The position numbers and the translations under genes were made by a program. This document shows, in pieces, positions 35,961 through 48,494 of a stretch of DNA of 64,000 nt. Source of the stretch: Sapria himalayana (Eukaryota > Streptophyta > Magnoliopsida > Malpighiales > Rafflesiaceae); contig JAREIK010001332.1 in the NCBI GenBank assembly GCA_029783825.1, positions 1,908,314 through 1,972,313 of the forward strand, written 5' to 3'. Positions within the stretch are counted from its first letter, which is position 1, and every line of letters starts with the position of its first letter. The notes under the pieces are model-generated. The model saw only the letters and a list, made by a program, of their open reading frames with translations. It was not told the DNA's origin and did not search any database.

Positions 35961-38296
35961 TATGAATTCTATGTGTTATGACTTTTTCATACCTCTTTGA
36001 GCTTATAAGATTGTTTTGGTATCCATTCTTGATCATAACTCAATACTAATAGTCATGATAATATTCATGCTTCATGATTACCACATCATTGATACAATTA
36101 TTTCATTATGTAGTATATTCTTTTTAGTTTTAAAACATTGTTGGAGTCATAGCTATACTAGCTCATGATATTTTTTATGAATATAATGTTAATTTTATGG
36201 TACAATAAGCAAATATCCTACTAGTACTAAAACTACAACATCTTTCACCATCACAAATTTCCCATTACAGAGCCACCAATACTAATGCATCATGATGCTT
36301 CTCTAGTATCATGCCTTTTAGCTACAAAAAATTCTAGAGATCATTTACATGAGCCTTGACTATTTATAGGGCCGCTTCTTTTTGCTCTTAAGAATAGACA
36401 AAAGCTATGGCTCATTCCCATAACTATGATTTTGTGTTGTAGAAAAGAAATACACAAGCCATAACAATTCTCAGTACCATGACTTCGTGTTATAGAAATA
36501 AAAGTCACATCCATTGTCATTCTCAATGCTACATCAATTTCAATGCATAAGAGTGAAAAAAAATCATGGCTCATTTCCAACATCATGAATTTTTGTTATA
36601 GAGATTAAATACATAGTCATAGTCATTCTTAGCACAATGGTAATTTAATGCAAAAAAGAGACCAGATCCATAGCTAATTCCTAACACCATGACTTTGTAT
36701 TATAGAGTTGAAAAGCCAAAGCCATAGCATTCCTCGGTGCCATGACATTCCCCTTAAAAATCACATTGAGCCATCCAAGTATACAAGTGTAAAATAAAAT
36801 TTATTTAAAATAAATTCGAGGCCATGAGAAAGAGATGAAAACCTAGGATTTTGGGAGCATACATTCACTCAAACCTAAGAAAGATCCATGAGCAAGAGGT
36901 GACATAAGACAAAAGCATAAATCCTATGAAGGCTCATGAATCTTGACTCTCACCTAGTGGAAAATCTAAGGCATATGAATGAAAATTATATGTTTAAAGT
37001 TTGATTCCTTTATACTTTTGAAAGTTTTCATTGAGAACCTAAAATTCAAAAAAAAATATTTTGAATTTTCTCATGTGATTCTATCCTCAAAATCAAAATA
37101 AATTTAGATCTATGGTTTTATATTTTAATTTGTGTGATGAATACTTAAGTAATGGACTTTTATGTTTAGATTGTATTGTGGGTTGATTATTGATAAATTT
37201 AGTGTTTATGTAGAACTAAAATTAAAATTTTACTATTGGTGGGTCTGTATATATTATCATGTTGGATATTGATAGGTAACTCACAATGAATACTCAAGCA
37301 TAATGTTATGAAGGATGTGACAAACATTCTAATCTTGAGAAAAACCTATACTTTAATACTTGATATTGAGGTATGTTTAATAGTGTGAGTATGGTGCTTA
37401 TGAAGTCAAAAGCATTAACACTTTTATAAGCTAATCAATTATGTACATATTAGAAAAACATGCCCACAACTAATGTTAGAGTTCAATAGAATATTATGCT
37501 AAAGATTTCACCTTTAGTGTGAAAGTCACATATCATTGTGGTTGATAGTGATCGGTAAAATATGAGATATATGCGAGTCAAGATGACTCATAAGGTGATG
37601 ATAGTCCTATGAGTTAGTTTTTTGTATGATTTTCATTGATGAGATTTAAGATAAATATAAATTAATTATGCTAGTATGTTAATTAAGAAGCTTAAAGTGA
37701 ACATACTTAAAAAAATACAAAAAATTATGCCTTGATGATAGATGAGATCGGAGAATAAGAATGCAATTGCAAAGCAACCATCAAAGTTAGTTGATGAGTT
37801 GGTTAAATGATATGAACTTGTGAATAAATCTTGCAATGATGTTTATTAATTTTAGTGACAAGGTACTAAGAGGATAACTATGAAAGGACTATCTTTGGAT
37901 AGGGTATAATAGTTGGAAACCACCTTGTATTCCATTAAAGCACTAGAACATTTTTTATAATAGTTCAGCATTCATTATATAACAAAGCATAGTAACAACC
38001 AAACTATTTAAATAGTGCTTCATACATAATGAATTGGATCAATACTAGAATCTAAAAGTCTACCAAAAACTCAGTTTTATTCTTTTAACTAGAGTATTAG
38101 TCAATTCTTCATTGGTTGATCGAAGTGCGTACTCAAATGCTATGGGATGGATATCTAGATCAAAATCTACTTTACTACTTGTATGACCCTCAAACTTGTA
38201 TTAATAGTTGGAAGAGTGACCCTCACCCAATAAGATTTTGAGACATATTCTAATTCTAAAAATTAGGTAATATCACAAAATCACAATATGTTTTTT
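35960..38296 (+). repeat. Athila-like LTR, truncated at the start
   Basis: Begins within the LTR (ATGTGTTATGACTTTTTCATACC, as at about 59297 and, inverted, 51240), contains the best preserved approximately 53-bp array, then AAAATCTAAGGC and the AT-rich part, ending AATTAGGTAATATCACAAAATCACAA. It is followed by TTTTTTGCACCACTTCTAGGG, a decayed primer-binding region. It is the 5' LTR of the gag-protease unit to its right. Confidence 0.6.
36422..36760 (+). repeat. ~53-bp tandem array in LTR, at least 6 units
   Basis: The word ACCATGACT and its variants begin at 36422, 36476, 36531, 36582, 36634, 36686 and 36739 (spacings 54, 55, 51, 52, 52, 53). Units continue TTTGTGTTATAGAAA, then AAGTCATAGTCATTC. 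The same array, more diverged, occupies about 3600-4400, 7640-8350, 12960-13780, 18950-19720 and, inverted, 50400-50960. Confidence 0.75.
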
Positions 38297-38689
38297 GCAC
38301 CACTTCTAGGGATTATTTAGTTTGGTTAGTTACCTTTAGTTGACATAGATATCCTTTAAAAAAATAGTTCTATTTTTAGAAGTTTGAATAACATTATCTT
38401 CTTTTTACACTTTGATTTGTATTACTTGTCTTGTATTATTTTTTTGTATCTTTGCTTTAGCATTTTTTTGTAGTCACCACTTTTATGAATAAAAACTTTG
38501 GGACTAATCTAATACCTATTTATCGTGATTTTCAAAGAACTAGAAGCTTAATCTTGAGATAGATAGCTAAGAAAGAGTAGATGGAAAAAATTAGTAGCAA
38601 TAAAGAGGCCAAAGGAGGTAATGAGCAAGTTATCCAATAGCCCAACCATCACCACACATTGAATAATATTGATAGTCTACTATGATGGA

Positions 38690-38980
38690 CAACTACTTTA
38701 GATTTGGATGCAATTAGTAGAAGCTAGTTATTTTGAGTTGAAATCGAGTCTAATATTAAAGGATTCAAATGAGCATGTTATAATATTTTTGGATTAATGT
38801 GACACAATTAAAATAAATGGACTTAGTATGGATGCCATTAGGTTATGCTTATTCTTATTTTCATTGATAAATAAAGTATGAAGTTAGCTTCAGTGCTTAT
38901 CTTGAGGCTTAATTGAAAGTTAGAACAAACTTGTGTAAGCTTCTCTCATAAATTTCTTCTCACCTTAAATCATCTCATAG
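38690..38980 (+). pseudogene. gag: Athila-type gag pseudogene, part 1 (split by hAT copy 2)
   Basis: Collinear with 6050-6370. The translation shows the block around AATGGACTTAG (K-NG) and the FFSPY-like KFF region before the insertion at 38980. It continues after hAT copy 2 at 42347. Confidence 0.6.
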
Positions 38981-41900
38981 TAGAGATGTCACGTAGACCA
39001 GACATCCCATGCCTGACACAAAGAATGACTTGATTGAGCCATGAATAGCTCGGCATGACATGGTCTAGAATTATGCTAGGGCCTATGCCGGGCTATCCCA
39101 AGGCATAGTCCGTCCCATGCATTGTCGAGGTCTCCTAAGTCTCATGTCAGACCAGGCATGACTCGACTGCATGGCCTGAAGGATGGTTCTTCCGCACGAC
39201 ATACACCATGCCCCATAACTCGAGCTAGGTATGAGCATGATCCGAACCAATAGCTCATGACACCCATCGAGCCTTTGCCCAACTATTTGACCCCGAGCCC
39301 AAAACCAGAAGCCTAATAGATGAACCTCCTAGATTCTGGTCTCTGGATAGTCAACAAGGATTAAAAAAAATCAAAATGTCTCATGCTTGCCAGCAATTGG
39401 ATGTACCCCCCAATGGCTAGTAGTAGAAATCTGGTGGCTATCGGGTTTCTACCTAATTTGTTTAATAAAAAATTAATAAAATATTCAAAAAAATGATTCA
39501 TTTTTTTTTAATTTTTTTAAATATATATATATATATATCTTCCTCTCTCATTCCTAATCCATGATTTCATATTTTCTTCTCTTTCTTTCTTCTCATCTCT
39601 CAATATCTCTCCTCTCGAGAGTGAACTATGGTGCAGGTGGGTCAAACAAATGATGAAATGGGTTGATAATTTATGGGTATTATTTTTAAAATTGTTTTAG
39701 TATCAACATTAGTTTTTTTTAATTAATAATATAATATAAAATTATAGTTAATTTTTAAATATAATTTAGAAAATTAATTAATAAATTAATAAAAATTAAA
39801 AAGGACAAATAGTATATTAGTGATGAGTATGAAATTAACATTAATGTAAATAGAGATAATTTTAATATGGATAATGATAACCTTACAAAAAGGTCTGAGA
39901 CTATTAAAACCTTGTTTTATCTCATGGCCTCGACCCAAATAGTTATAAAACAAAAAACTAGAAGAAAATCAATAATTTAAACTCACTTTAATATTATATA
40001 AAATAAAGATATTATGGGTGTCGATGAAAAATTAGCATAATGCAAATATCATAAAAAAATATTAACTTGTAGAAGTGCATGTGAGACTGGGAACATTAAG
40101 AGACATGATGAATAATGTACAAAAAAAAATCATTAGATATTAGGAAAACCCAACCGAGTAGTGGGGGTTTTGAGGTTGTATCTAATTTAGCTTCTATGTT
40201 GACCTCCTTCATATATCGCAATGAGTTAGAAAGGGAAGACATTAAAAAACTGAGCACCACGATGGGTCAACCGATTAGATTTTTAGAGGATTCAATAATA
40301 GTTAGTAATATGCATACCTATTATCAGTCTACATATCATAGGATTGGTCACATTTAGAAACGATATACTAAAATACTATAAGTTAGAAAAAGAAATAAAA
40401 ATTAAAGAATTTAGAAATATAGTGGCATGATGTACATGACGTCCGATATCCTAGATTAGTCGTGATGATACATCTTATGCATACCTTTCCACCGCTATGT
40501 ATATTCTAAATGAATACTAAATTAAAAAAAAATATTAGGATTTTCAAAGATTCATTATTCTCATGATGACCCTGCTATATATGAGGCATGATGAGAATCT
40601 TTAGAGAATATAATATTCAAAATAAAATATATAATATCACATTCGATAATACATCTAACAATGGAGTAGCTATTACCTTGTTTGTTATAACTATTAGAGA
40701 TGGACCATTAGGAAGGTTCATCATGTTAGATACATGTGTCACATCATTAACCTGATAGTACAAGTGGGGATGAAGGTTGTTTCCTCCTGCTTTAAAAAAA
40801 TACATAATTCACTAAAATTTATTCGAACACCTCTCATACAATAGGAGCTTGTAGTTTCTATTTGTTTACATGTCTAAGAAAGATGAAATTCCAATCAGAT
40901 GTGAGACTCTATTGGAATTACAGATACCTTATGTTGGAGTCATGTGTTGGATACGAATATGTGATATCTCAGTATGTCAATAGTAAGAGTGATAAACTTA
41001 TTATTAATGATATTGACTAGGACACAAGAATTTCATTTATGAAATTACTGAAGATATTTTATGATATGATAAATATATGTTCGTCAGTTTATACTTCCAT
41101 AACTTGCATTGCACTCAGGTGTATATGCAACATTAGTAGCAAGTTTAGGATGTTTAGAAATGAATTGATAATTTTTGATATGGCTATTATAATGGAAAAT
41201 AAGTACTTAAAGTATGAGTCCACCATTCTATTTCTTTATTGTATGGCTGCCTGCATGAACCCTGATATTAAAGTGGAGGGGGTAGATAACATTTTGACAT
41301 GCATATCCTTGTGTATGAACTAGGAACACCAACCTGAAAGGTTCATTCATGAGAAGTTTACTGAGTTGTTTACATACTATTGTGCTAGGTATGGTGGTAC
41401 TAGTAGCCTAAATCTGAGTACGGACATGAATACCTTATTCTGAGATGATGACTTCTCCATTTAGTTTGCGAGGGGGAAACGATTAGGTGGACCATCAAAT
41501 AGGAGTGAGCTGTCTCGATACTTAGATAATGATTACTACTCAATCCTATCAGATACCAATAAAAAGAATCTTGAAATTTTATAATGGTAGAAATCATATG
41601 AGTCCACCAATCTCATGCTATCTAAGATGACATAGGATCTACTGACTCCTCCATTGTCCATTATAGCATCAAAGTCTACTTTTTCTATTGTAGTGAATAT
41701 GATTTCATATAAAAGATTGAGATTGTGGCCAACTATTATTCAGGTATTATCATGTATGAAGGATTGCAAGAATTCAACATTGGGCATTTAGGATAGTACT
41801 ACAACTATAATAAGAGCAGATGAGTTGATGACAGATGATGATTTGTGGGTCTTTGGTGAGGACTGAGATTGACCATATCACTAGTGATACTATCAGATCC

Positions 41901-42346
41901 TTATGAGATTGATCATTGATTTATTGATTTTTGAGCTTGCATTATTATTTTATATTGGTATTATGTTATGAAATGATTTAAATTTATAATATTTATTTTA
42001 TGTTATTTTTGTAAGTTATGAATTGTGACTTGTGATTGTAATTTTATTTTTTATTGTATTTATTTATTTATTTAATATTGTATTAAAATTTATAATATTT
42101 AAAGAATTCTTGAATGGGCCAGAAATGGCATGATCCACCAGAAAATCCCCAAGGCCAAGCACGAACCGGCCCAAATCTAGTAGTCTCGGGCCTGTCGGGC
42201 CATGATGGGTCTGCCCTTTTAAAGTTATGTAGTGCCTGGCACGACACAACTCCTATACCATGTCGTGTCTGGCATGACACATTTTCCTAAGTGGGCCACC
42301 AAAAAATGGGTCGTGCTGAGCTAGCATGACCCATTTGTCACCTTTA
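38981..42346 (+). mobile_element. hAT DNA transposon, copy 2 (3366 bp)
   Basis: The left end is TAGAGATGTCACGTAGACC and the inverted right end TAAAGGTGACAAATGGGTC, flanked by TCTCATAG (38973-38980) and TCTCATGG (42347-42354), a 7/8 duplication. The uninterrupted gag paralogue at about 6345-6400 confirms the insertion point. Both ends have GGCATG/GGCACG-rich subterminal parts. The transposase is on the plus strand. A stretch near 39395-39450 (CCCCCAATGGCTAGTAGTAG) also occurs inverted in copy 1 at about 2975-3030. Confidence 0.85.
39890..41870 (+). pseudogene. hAT transposase pseudogene (copy 2)
   Basis: Order of parts: a BED-type finger remnant (CKYHKKILTC...GNIKRH at about 40045-40105), an N-terminal helix region in the frame 40115-40357 (FIYRNELEREDIKK, GQPIRF), a central part with MCHIINL-like and RHRWNY-like remnants (about 40720-40930), the open frame 41039-41323 with TCIALRCICNISS and YCMAACMNPDIKVEGVD (the LA--LDPR-K block), and a dimerisation domain near 41500-41770 (SYLRYLDNDYYSIL, LLTPPLS, STFSIVVNMIS). 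Stops and shifts throughout; non-functional. Confidence 0.8.
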
Positions 42347-43530
42347 TCTCATGGTTATAGAGTGAGATAAGTCATTTTTAACAATAAGAGCTAAAGACTT
42401 TGTATAATCTTTGGGAAATTTTTAAGAGGTTGAGGAGATACCCTCAACACATACTTAAGTAGTGGGTCTAAGCCCAATCTTCTATAATTGACTAAATTAC
42501 ATGACAAGGTGTATCATTGATGTCGTCTCGCATGTGTCGATTATGAGCAAGTCACTTGAAAAAGCATATTATTTATTTGAGGAGTTAGCAAAAAATAACT
42601 ATTAAACTCCAAACTATTATATCTTTGGGAGAAAACAAGTTAGAATATAAGAATTTTTAAATTTACCATAATGGAGAAAAATATGGAAATATTGCTTAAT
42701 ATTTTAGTTTGCAACCATAAGAAACAATAAATTTCATCATTGTTTATCAGGTGAAAAAAGCTAATGGTTTGAAAAGAAAAGGGTATGTGTTTCGACCCAA
42801 AACTTTTTCATATGGAGACTATGGAAATGAGCATCAAAGTATGGGACAAGTCTTAAAGACTTTTGAGAATAATTCTATGGGACACAATATTCAATGAGGA
42901 TCGAGTTCATATTAATAATATTCAAAAGGAAAAGAAAAACCTTTCATCATTGACAAATTGATAAAATTATTTACTGAGATGAAGAGAAGAAATAATCTTT
43001 AAGAGGAGAATATGGAGAGATTTGAAACAAAGTCAGAATACAAGAATACGACAATGAAGAGTATATAATACCAAATCAAATAATTAGCACTATTGATGAA
43101 TGGAAAAAATATCAATGAACTAGCAAGTAATACTGAGACAAAATTAAATAAGTGCTTGTCAATTATTCTTAGAAGTGACATAGAGATTGAAGAGCAACAA
43201 ATTGAGAAAGTTGAAATAAAAATCTAAAATTGAAAGTGTCGTGACTTTTCCAAAAGCCACGTCTCTCACAGTGGTTTTTTACAATGGTGCGGCCCTCAAC
43301 ACCATGGTATTTTTTAAAGCCATGGTGCATGATGAACAAAAAGCAAACTAAACCTCCTAGTGGTGACAAAAAGAAAGAAAGAACAATGATGGAGCAAATA
43401 GAGATTACCATAAGCACTGAAGAGATGAAATGAATGAGAACGATACTAAAGGTAATTTGCCCCTAAAGATTTTAGAAAGGAAAAATTAGATGAACAATTT
43501 GAGATGTTTCTCAATATTTTTTATAAGTGG
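42347..43530 (+). pseudogene. gag: Athila-type gag pseudogene, part 2
   Basis: Resumes gag after the hAT insertion: ELKTLYNLWEIFKRLRRYPQH (the E-LYEAWERFK-LLR-CP block, about 42388-42450), an ASHLKKHIIYL-like block near 42545-42590, MERFETKSEYKN (about 43010) and ETKLNKCLSIILRSD (about 43137-43180, the TE-NPK---I-LRSG block). Many stops. Part 1 ends at 38980. Confidence 0.65.
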
Positions 43531-44110
43531 AAGTTAATATCTTAATTGCTGAAGTCTTGTCTCAAATACCAAATTATGTAAAATTCATAAAGGACATCAT
43601 TAGTAATAAAAAAAAAATAGAAATGTATGGTGCTATAAATATAATAGAGAAATGTAGTGCTTTTTTTAAATGAACATTCTCAAGAAAATTGAAGGATTTG
43701 TGGTGTTTTATGATACTATGCCTAATTTAGGAGGACACATTCCGAAAGGTCATATGTGATTTTGGATCAATTTTCAACTTGATACCTTTGTCAATATCAC
43801 AAAGATTGAACCTTGGCAAGAATACTTAAACCTCTCTTTCTCTCATTACAAATGGCTAATCAATCAATGAAGCACCTATTAGGTATTATTGAAGATGTAC
43901 TAGTTAAGGTTAGTGTCTTCATTTTTTTTATGGATTTTGTGGAGTTAGATATGAGGGAAGTGGAAGACCAACACGCTTCATTCATTTTAGGGCATCATTT
44001 TTTTGCCACTAAATAAGCTCTAATTGATGTAAAGAAGAGAGAGTTCATAGTTCATGTAGGTGAATTGCAAGTGAAATTTAACAATTACAAAGGTATATAA
44101 AGTTTAGATG
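43450..44110 (+). pseudogene. Athila-type aspartic protease pseudogene
   Basis: Frame-broken translation: KEKLDEQFEMFLNIFYK (about 43480-43530), VICDFGS-FNLIPLSI (about 43755-43800, the CDLGAS-NLMP active-site block with Ala changed), then the open frame 43813-44016 giving LQMANQSMKHLLGIIEDVLV, FIFFMDFVELDM and SFILGHHFFATK, followed by ALIDVKKREFIVHVG. This is the retropepsin of plant Athila-type elements (LADRS-K-P-G-IEDVLVKV, ILGRPFLAT). It belongs to the gag to its left. Reverse transcriptase and integrase, expected next, are absent: the sequence changes character at about 44220. Confidence 0.78.
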
Positions 44111-44220
44111 ATGAAAATGAAAAAGATTGTTTGAAGATAAATAATCTTCTCCACATAGCAAGGCAATATGTTGTATATGTAATTTGTATTTTTTACTTAA
44201 TAATCTATTTTAATATTTTC

Positions 44221-44760
44221 ATGTAAGTATAGGAAAGGAAATATTAAAAGCCCAGGGATGCAACAGTAGCGCAATAACGGAGGTCCCGCTGTCCAGTTAG
44301 CGGGCCAAAATTTTTGGAGCAGAGTCTGACCCGTTCCATGATCCGACCCGCTTCGGTTAAATGAAGCGGATGTTTATTTTTCATATAAAAATGATTTGTA
44401 ATTTATTTTTTCGGGTGGCTGTTTTGACCCGTTGAACTGTTCATCATCTCTCTCTTCTCTCTGCATGAATTTTTCGTGACTGCTGCGTGCTGCATACTAT
44501 AAGACGTTCTATTTTTGGTTTTAATCTGTAACGCATAAGCGTTTTCTGGTGGAGGTAGCTAGTCATACTTATCGACTAGCGAACCATGTTATTTCCTGTG
44601 TTGATTTCTCGTTTTTGATTCTGTCGTGGATGCTTGTTGGATTGGGATATATATTGTTTGTTTTCTGTGTTTCTGTTGTTTTCTGTTTCTTAATCTTACT
44701 ACCCGTTGAAGCGCAATTACCCAACACAATACATAGTGAACTTTAGGTGAGAAGATTTTG
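44221..44760 (+). other. GC-richer island, possible captured gene 5' end
   Basis: Base composition changes sharply (GGTCCCGCTGTCCAGTTAGC, CCGACCCGCTTCGG). No resemblance to the TEs on either side. It contains a CT-rich stretch (CATCATCTCTCTCTTCTCTC) and the 65-codon frame described next. CpG dinucleotides are retained, unlike in the surrounding old elements, suggesting a younger insertion. No terminal repeats or target duplication were found. It could be a captured host-gene fragment or the edge of an element I do not recognise. Confidence 0.4.
44549..44746 (+). pseudogene. Possible signal-peptide exon of a receptor-like protein
   Basis: 65 codons with a strongly hydrophobic segment (about residues 28-51) followed by LPVEAQLP. 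This looks like a signal peptide with a VEA|QLP cleavage site. The frame ends in TAG, directly followed by GTGAGA. If TAG were ancestral CAG, the exon would end ...SELQ|GTGAGA, a consensus splice donor. First exons of plant leucine-rich-repeat receptor kinases often end shortly after such an AQLP motif. This is suggestive only: no second exon is present and chance is possible. Confidence 0.25.
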
Positions 44761-45237
44761 TAAAAGATTACTAGCTCAATTAAGATGAGGAGGATCGATG
44801 TCGTAGAATAAGAAATATGAAGCTATAAAAGTGAAGTTGAAACTATGAAGAATGATTGCTATGAAGTCATGACATTATCCAAAGTCACTACTTCATAAGG
44901 ATTGAATAAGATTACTCAAGAGAGATAGAAAAAGAAAGTGAAGTGCCTACATTCTCTTGAAAATTGTTTGGACAAAATGATGTAGAGGATAATAAGTATA
45001 TACATGTAGTGAAAAAAGAGTCAAAATCCTAACAAGCAGCTAATGAAATGATAGATAAAGACATAACTTTAACATTAATTATAGAGGATCCTAAAAAATA
45101 ATTAAATAATTAGAGGCAGCAATGAAAGTCATGGCTTTGACCAGTACAATGGCTTTAAAAATATATAAGCTAAAAAAAGAAGTCATGGCAAACCGAAACA
45201 CAATGACATTGGAGATCCAGAAAATAAAAGCTCAAAG
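44761..45237. other. Unassigned segment left of hAT copy 3
   Basis: AT-rich, with GTCATGGCTTTGACC-like words, resembling internal parts of the Athila-like elements but not aligned to a specific gene. The frame 45122-45322 runs into the hAT terminus and is not a gene. Confidence 0.4.
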
Positions 45238-45850
45238 TTTAGCTCTAGAGGTGTCAAACGGGTCGTGCCGAGCCGGCCCTGCCTGTTTTTTAGAGCACAA
45301 CCATGCTTTCGTGCCGGGCTAGGCACGGCACGGTTACTGTACTGTGTCGTGCCTAGTCCGGCATGGTTTATAAAAGCCAGGCCCAATCGGGCCAAACTTG
45401 GCCGTATGGGTCAGTTTAATTTTTTTTTAATTTTATAGTTTTATATTTTATTTTAATTATAAAATATATTAAATTATATATAGAATTATAGATAATGTAT
45501 ATTATAATAAATTTATAAAATGAAAATTGTTTAAAATTTATTAAATTACAAAGTTTAAATTTTTTTTATAATTTAAAATAAAATTAGTTTATAATTTATT
45601 AGAATTAAATTATAGAGTTATAAATTTTTAAATGAAAAAATAAAACAAACAAATAAATTAATTAAAAAATTTAATTAAAAAAAATTAAAAAGTAAAAAAA
45701 AAACAAAAGCAAACCAAATAAAAAATGACCAATCAGCCAATAGATACCGAATGTCCGAACCAAACAAATTAAAGTTTCAACGTAACGTATAAATAAAGCA
45801 TACAATCAATAAAAAACAAATCGTCGAAATCAAAAAGTTGTGGATCATCA

Positions 45851-47882
45851 TCAATTATCAATCGGTTTATCATGAGCATCATCAGCCACAACATAAAGAT
45901 CAGTATCATATGGATCATCATCATCAGTAATCAACTCCTCCGCTTTCGCAATGGATGCCACTGCAGTCCCAGTCACAGTCCCAGCTCCAGTACAATCATG
46001 GATGCTAAACCTCGAATCCTCCCAATCCTTCAAACAGGCCAAGGCCTCAACAATATCTCGACGTAATCTCAATCTCCTATCCGAAATCACGTCCACTACA
46101 ACAGAAAAAGTAGACACCGATGCTACGCTCGACACCGGAGGAGTCAGTAGATTCTGTGCCATCCTAGATAGCACGGAAAATGTGGACTCATATGATTTCC
46201 ACCAAGGTAATATATCAAGATTCTTAGTATTAGAATGTGATAGGATTGAGCAGTAATTGGTATCTAAGTACCGAGAAAGCTCGCTCCTATGTGATGGTCC
46301 AGCCCGACATTTCCCCCTCGCTAGTTGATGAAAAAAATCATCATCTCCAGACAAGGTATCAATGTCTGTAATCACAGTCTCACCACCACCAACCTAGTAT
46401 CATAGTATGTGAACAGGTCAGTCAACTTCTTGTGAATAAACCCTTCAGGTGGCCCTTCCAGGTTCATGCATGAGAAAATTTAAGTTAGGGTGTTTTCTAC
46501 CCCTTCCACCTTAACCCTAGGGTCCATGCATGCAGCGAGGCAATAAAGAGATGGAATGGTGGACTAGTACTTCAAGTACTTGGTTTCCATCTCTGCAACC
46601 AAATGGCTAAGTATCAGGTCAGCTCGATACTTCCTAAACATGCTACTAATGTTGCATATGCACCTGAGTGCAATGCAAGTCGTGGGCGTATAAACCGACG
46701 AACACATGTTCGTCGTGTCAAAAAAAATCTTTTTTAATAATAAGGGTCGTCAATAATAAGTTCGTCACTCTTACTATTGACGTGGTAGGATATCACGTGT
46801 TCGTATCCAACACATGATTCCAACATCAGGTACGTGTAATTCCAACGATGTCTCACAACCGATTGGAATTTATTCTTCTTAAGATTCGCAGACAAACAGA
46901 GACTACCAAACTCTTATTGTCTGCGAGGAGTGTTAATATATTTTAATGCATTACGTATATTATCCAATGCGGGGGAATACACCTTCAAACTCGCTTGAAT
47001 AATCAGGTTAATCACATGACACATGCATCTGACATGAAAAATCTTTTTTAATGGTGAGTCTCTAATATTCCTAACAAACTTGTTAATCGCTACTCCATTA
47101 TTAGATGCGTTATCGAATGTGATACTAAAAATTTAATTTTAAATTTTATATTCCCTAAAGATTTTTATCATACACTCAAAAATGGCCGGGCCATCATGAG
47201 GATGGAGAATCTCAGAGAATCCTAAAATTTTTTTATTCATAGTCTAGTTAGAATCTACATAGTAGCTGGTGAGACATGCATAAGATGATTCATCGTGACT
47301 TGTCCAGATATCGGACGTCACGGACACCACTCCACTATATGCCATAAATTCATTAATTATTTTTTTTTCTAACTGATACAATTTTAGTATGTCATTCCTA
47401 GATGTGGACCTAGGAATCCTACGATAAGCATGCTGAAAATATGTCTGCATTATGCGCACTACCCTTGGATCTTCCGAAAATCTGATCGGAAGACCCATCA
47501 ATGTGATATGTCTGGTCATGTCATCCCTACCCAACTCGCTAGAATATATGAAGGAAGTAAACTTTGAGACTGAACTCGATCCAGTCTCAAAAAATGCAAT
47601 GCCAAGTTGGGTTTGCCTAGGATCTAATGGACCATGTTTTTTGGTCCATAATTCGGTATGCCTCTTTAGGTGCCCAGTCCCAAATGAACTCTTACATATT
47701 AAAATTCTCATACAATATTTGCAATGTTTCATTTCTTCTTCCTCACCCCTAATATTTTTTTGTTTAATTATATTAAAATGAGTCCAAACTACAGAAGTAC
47801 GCCTAGTTTTTTGTTTTTTAGAAGTTTGGGTCTGGAGAAACCAAAGTTTCAGCAGCCCCAGACCTCTGTGTAAGATTTTCAT
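45851..47882 (-). pseudogene. hAT transposase pseudogene, BED finger type (copy 3)
   Basis: Open frame 47244-47882 (212 aa) carries a BED-type zinc finger (CKYCMRILIC, then GHLKRH), the segment FIYSSELGRDDM...GLPIRFSEDPRVV and VVSVTSDIWTSHDESSYACL, the first catalytic block of hAT transposases. The next stretch, broken by stops, gives FDNASNNGVAINKFVRNIRD, HVRCMCHVINLIIQASL, RHRWNYTYLMLESC and, after a frameshift, YCLAACMDPRVKVEGVE (about 46500-46560). Frame 45851-46375 (174 aa) is the C-terminal dimerisation domain: LDILPWWKSYESTFSVLSRM, LLTPPVSSVASVSTFS, IVEALACLKDW. Typical length is 650-700 aa; here several TAA/TAG/TGA stops and one or more shifts inactivate it, but all parts are present. 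Confidence 0.88.
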
Positions 47883-48475
47883 TTTCTAAGTTTAAATATG
47901 TTTCATTAGTATTTGTCATTTTTAGGATTTTTGTTAAACAAAACACTTATTTAGAGACTAGATGATAGATTTTAGATTTAACTATTTTAGGACTAAAGAG
48001 AGACTACAGAGAGAGTTAAAAAAAACTTAAAATAAATTACCCGGTAAATGACATCTAAAAAACTATTTTAGATTTAGAGACTAGATGATATATGTTTCAC
48101 CAGTCAGGTCGATCACATCACGGTGCACCACAGTCTAGCTCAAAATTCAAAACCCAAGTTGAGATTCCTAAAAAGCCAAGCTAAATGACAAAATCCCGAC
48201 TTCCCGAGTCCTGAGAGAGAGGAGCAAGAGTTTTGAGAGAGAGAAAATGTGAGATTTGAGAGAATAAATATTTATAAAAAACATAAATGTTATAGGGGGG
48301 GAGGGTGGAGAATTTTATAGATTTAAGAAAATAATTTTTTTTAAAGTAATTTTTTTATGTTTTTTTTGATTTTTTTAATTTTTTAGGGGGCAGAATCATG
48401 AGGGTCATTGGATTCTGCTCCCTAGCCATTGGAGGTGAGATCCAATGGCAACAATTTAAATTTTTTTTTGCCCGT

Positions 48476-48494
48476 GGGGGGGGGGGGGGGGGGG
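48476..48494. repeat. Run of 19 G
   Basis: Homopolymer in the non-coding 5' part of hAT copy 3, next to ACCGCGGGTAGG. Confidence 0.9.

Noticed and set aside
36422..36760. CRISPR-like spacing of repeated words
   Set aside because: The units are adjacent and diverged with no conserved repeat/unique spacer pattern, and they lie inside plant LTRs.
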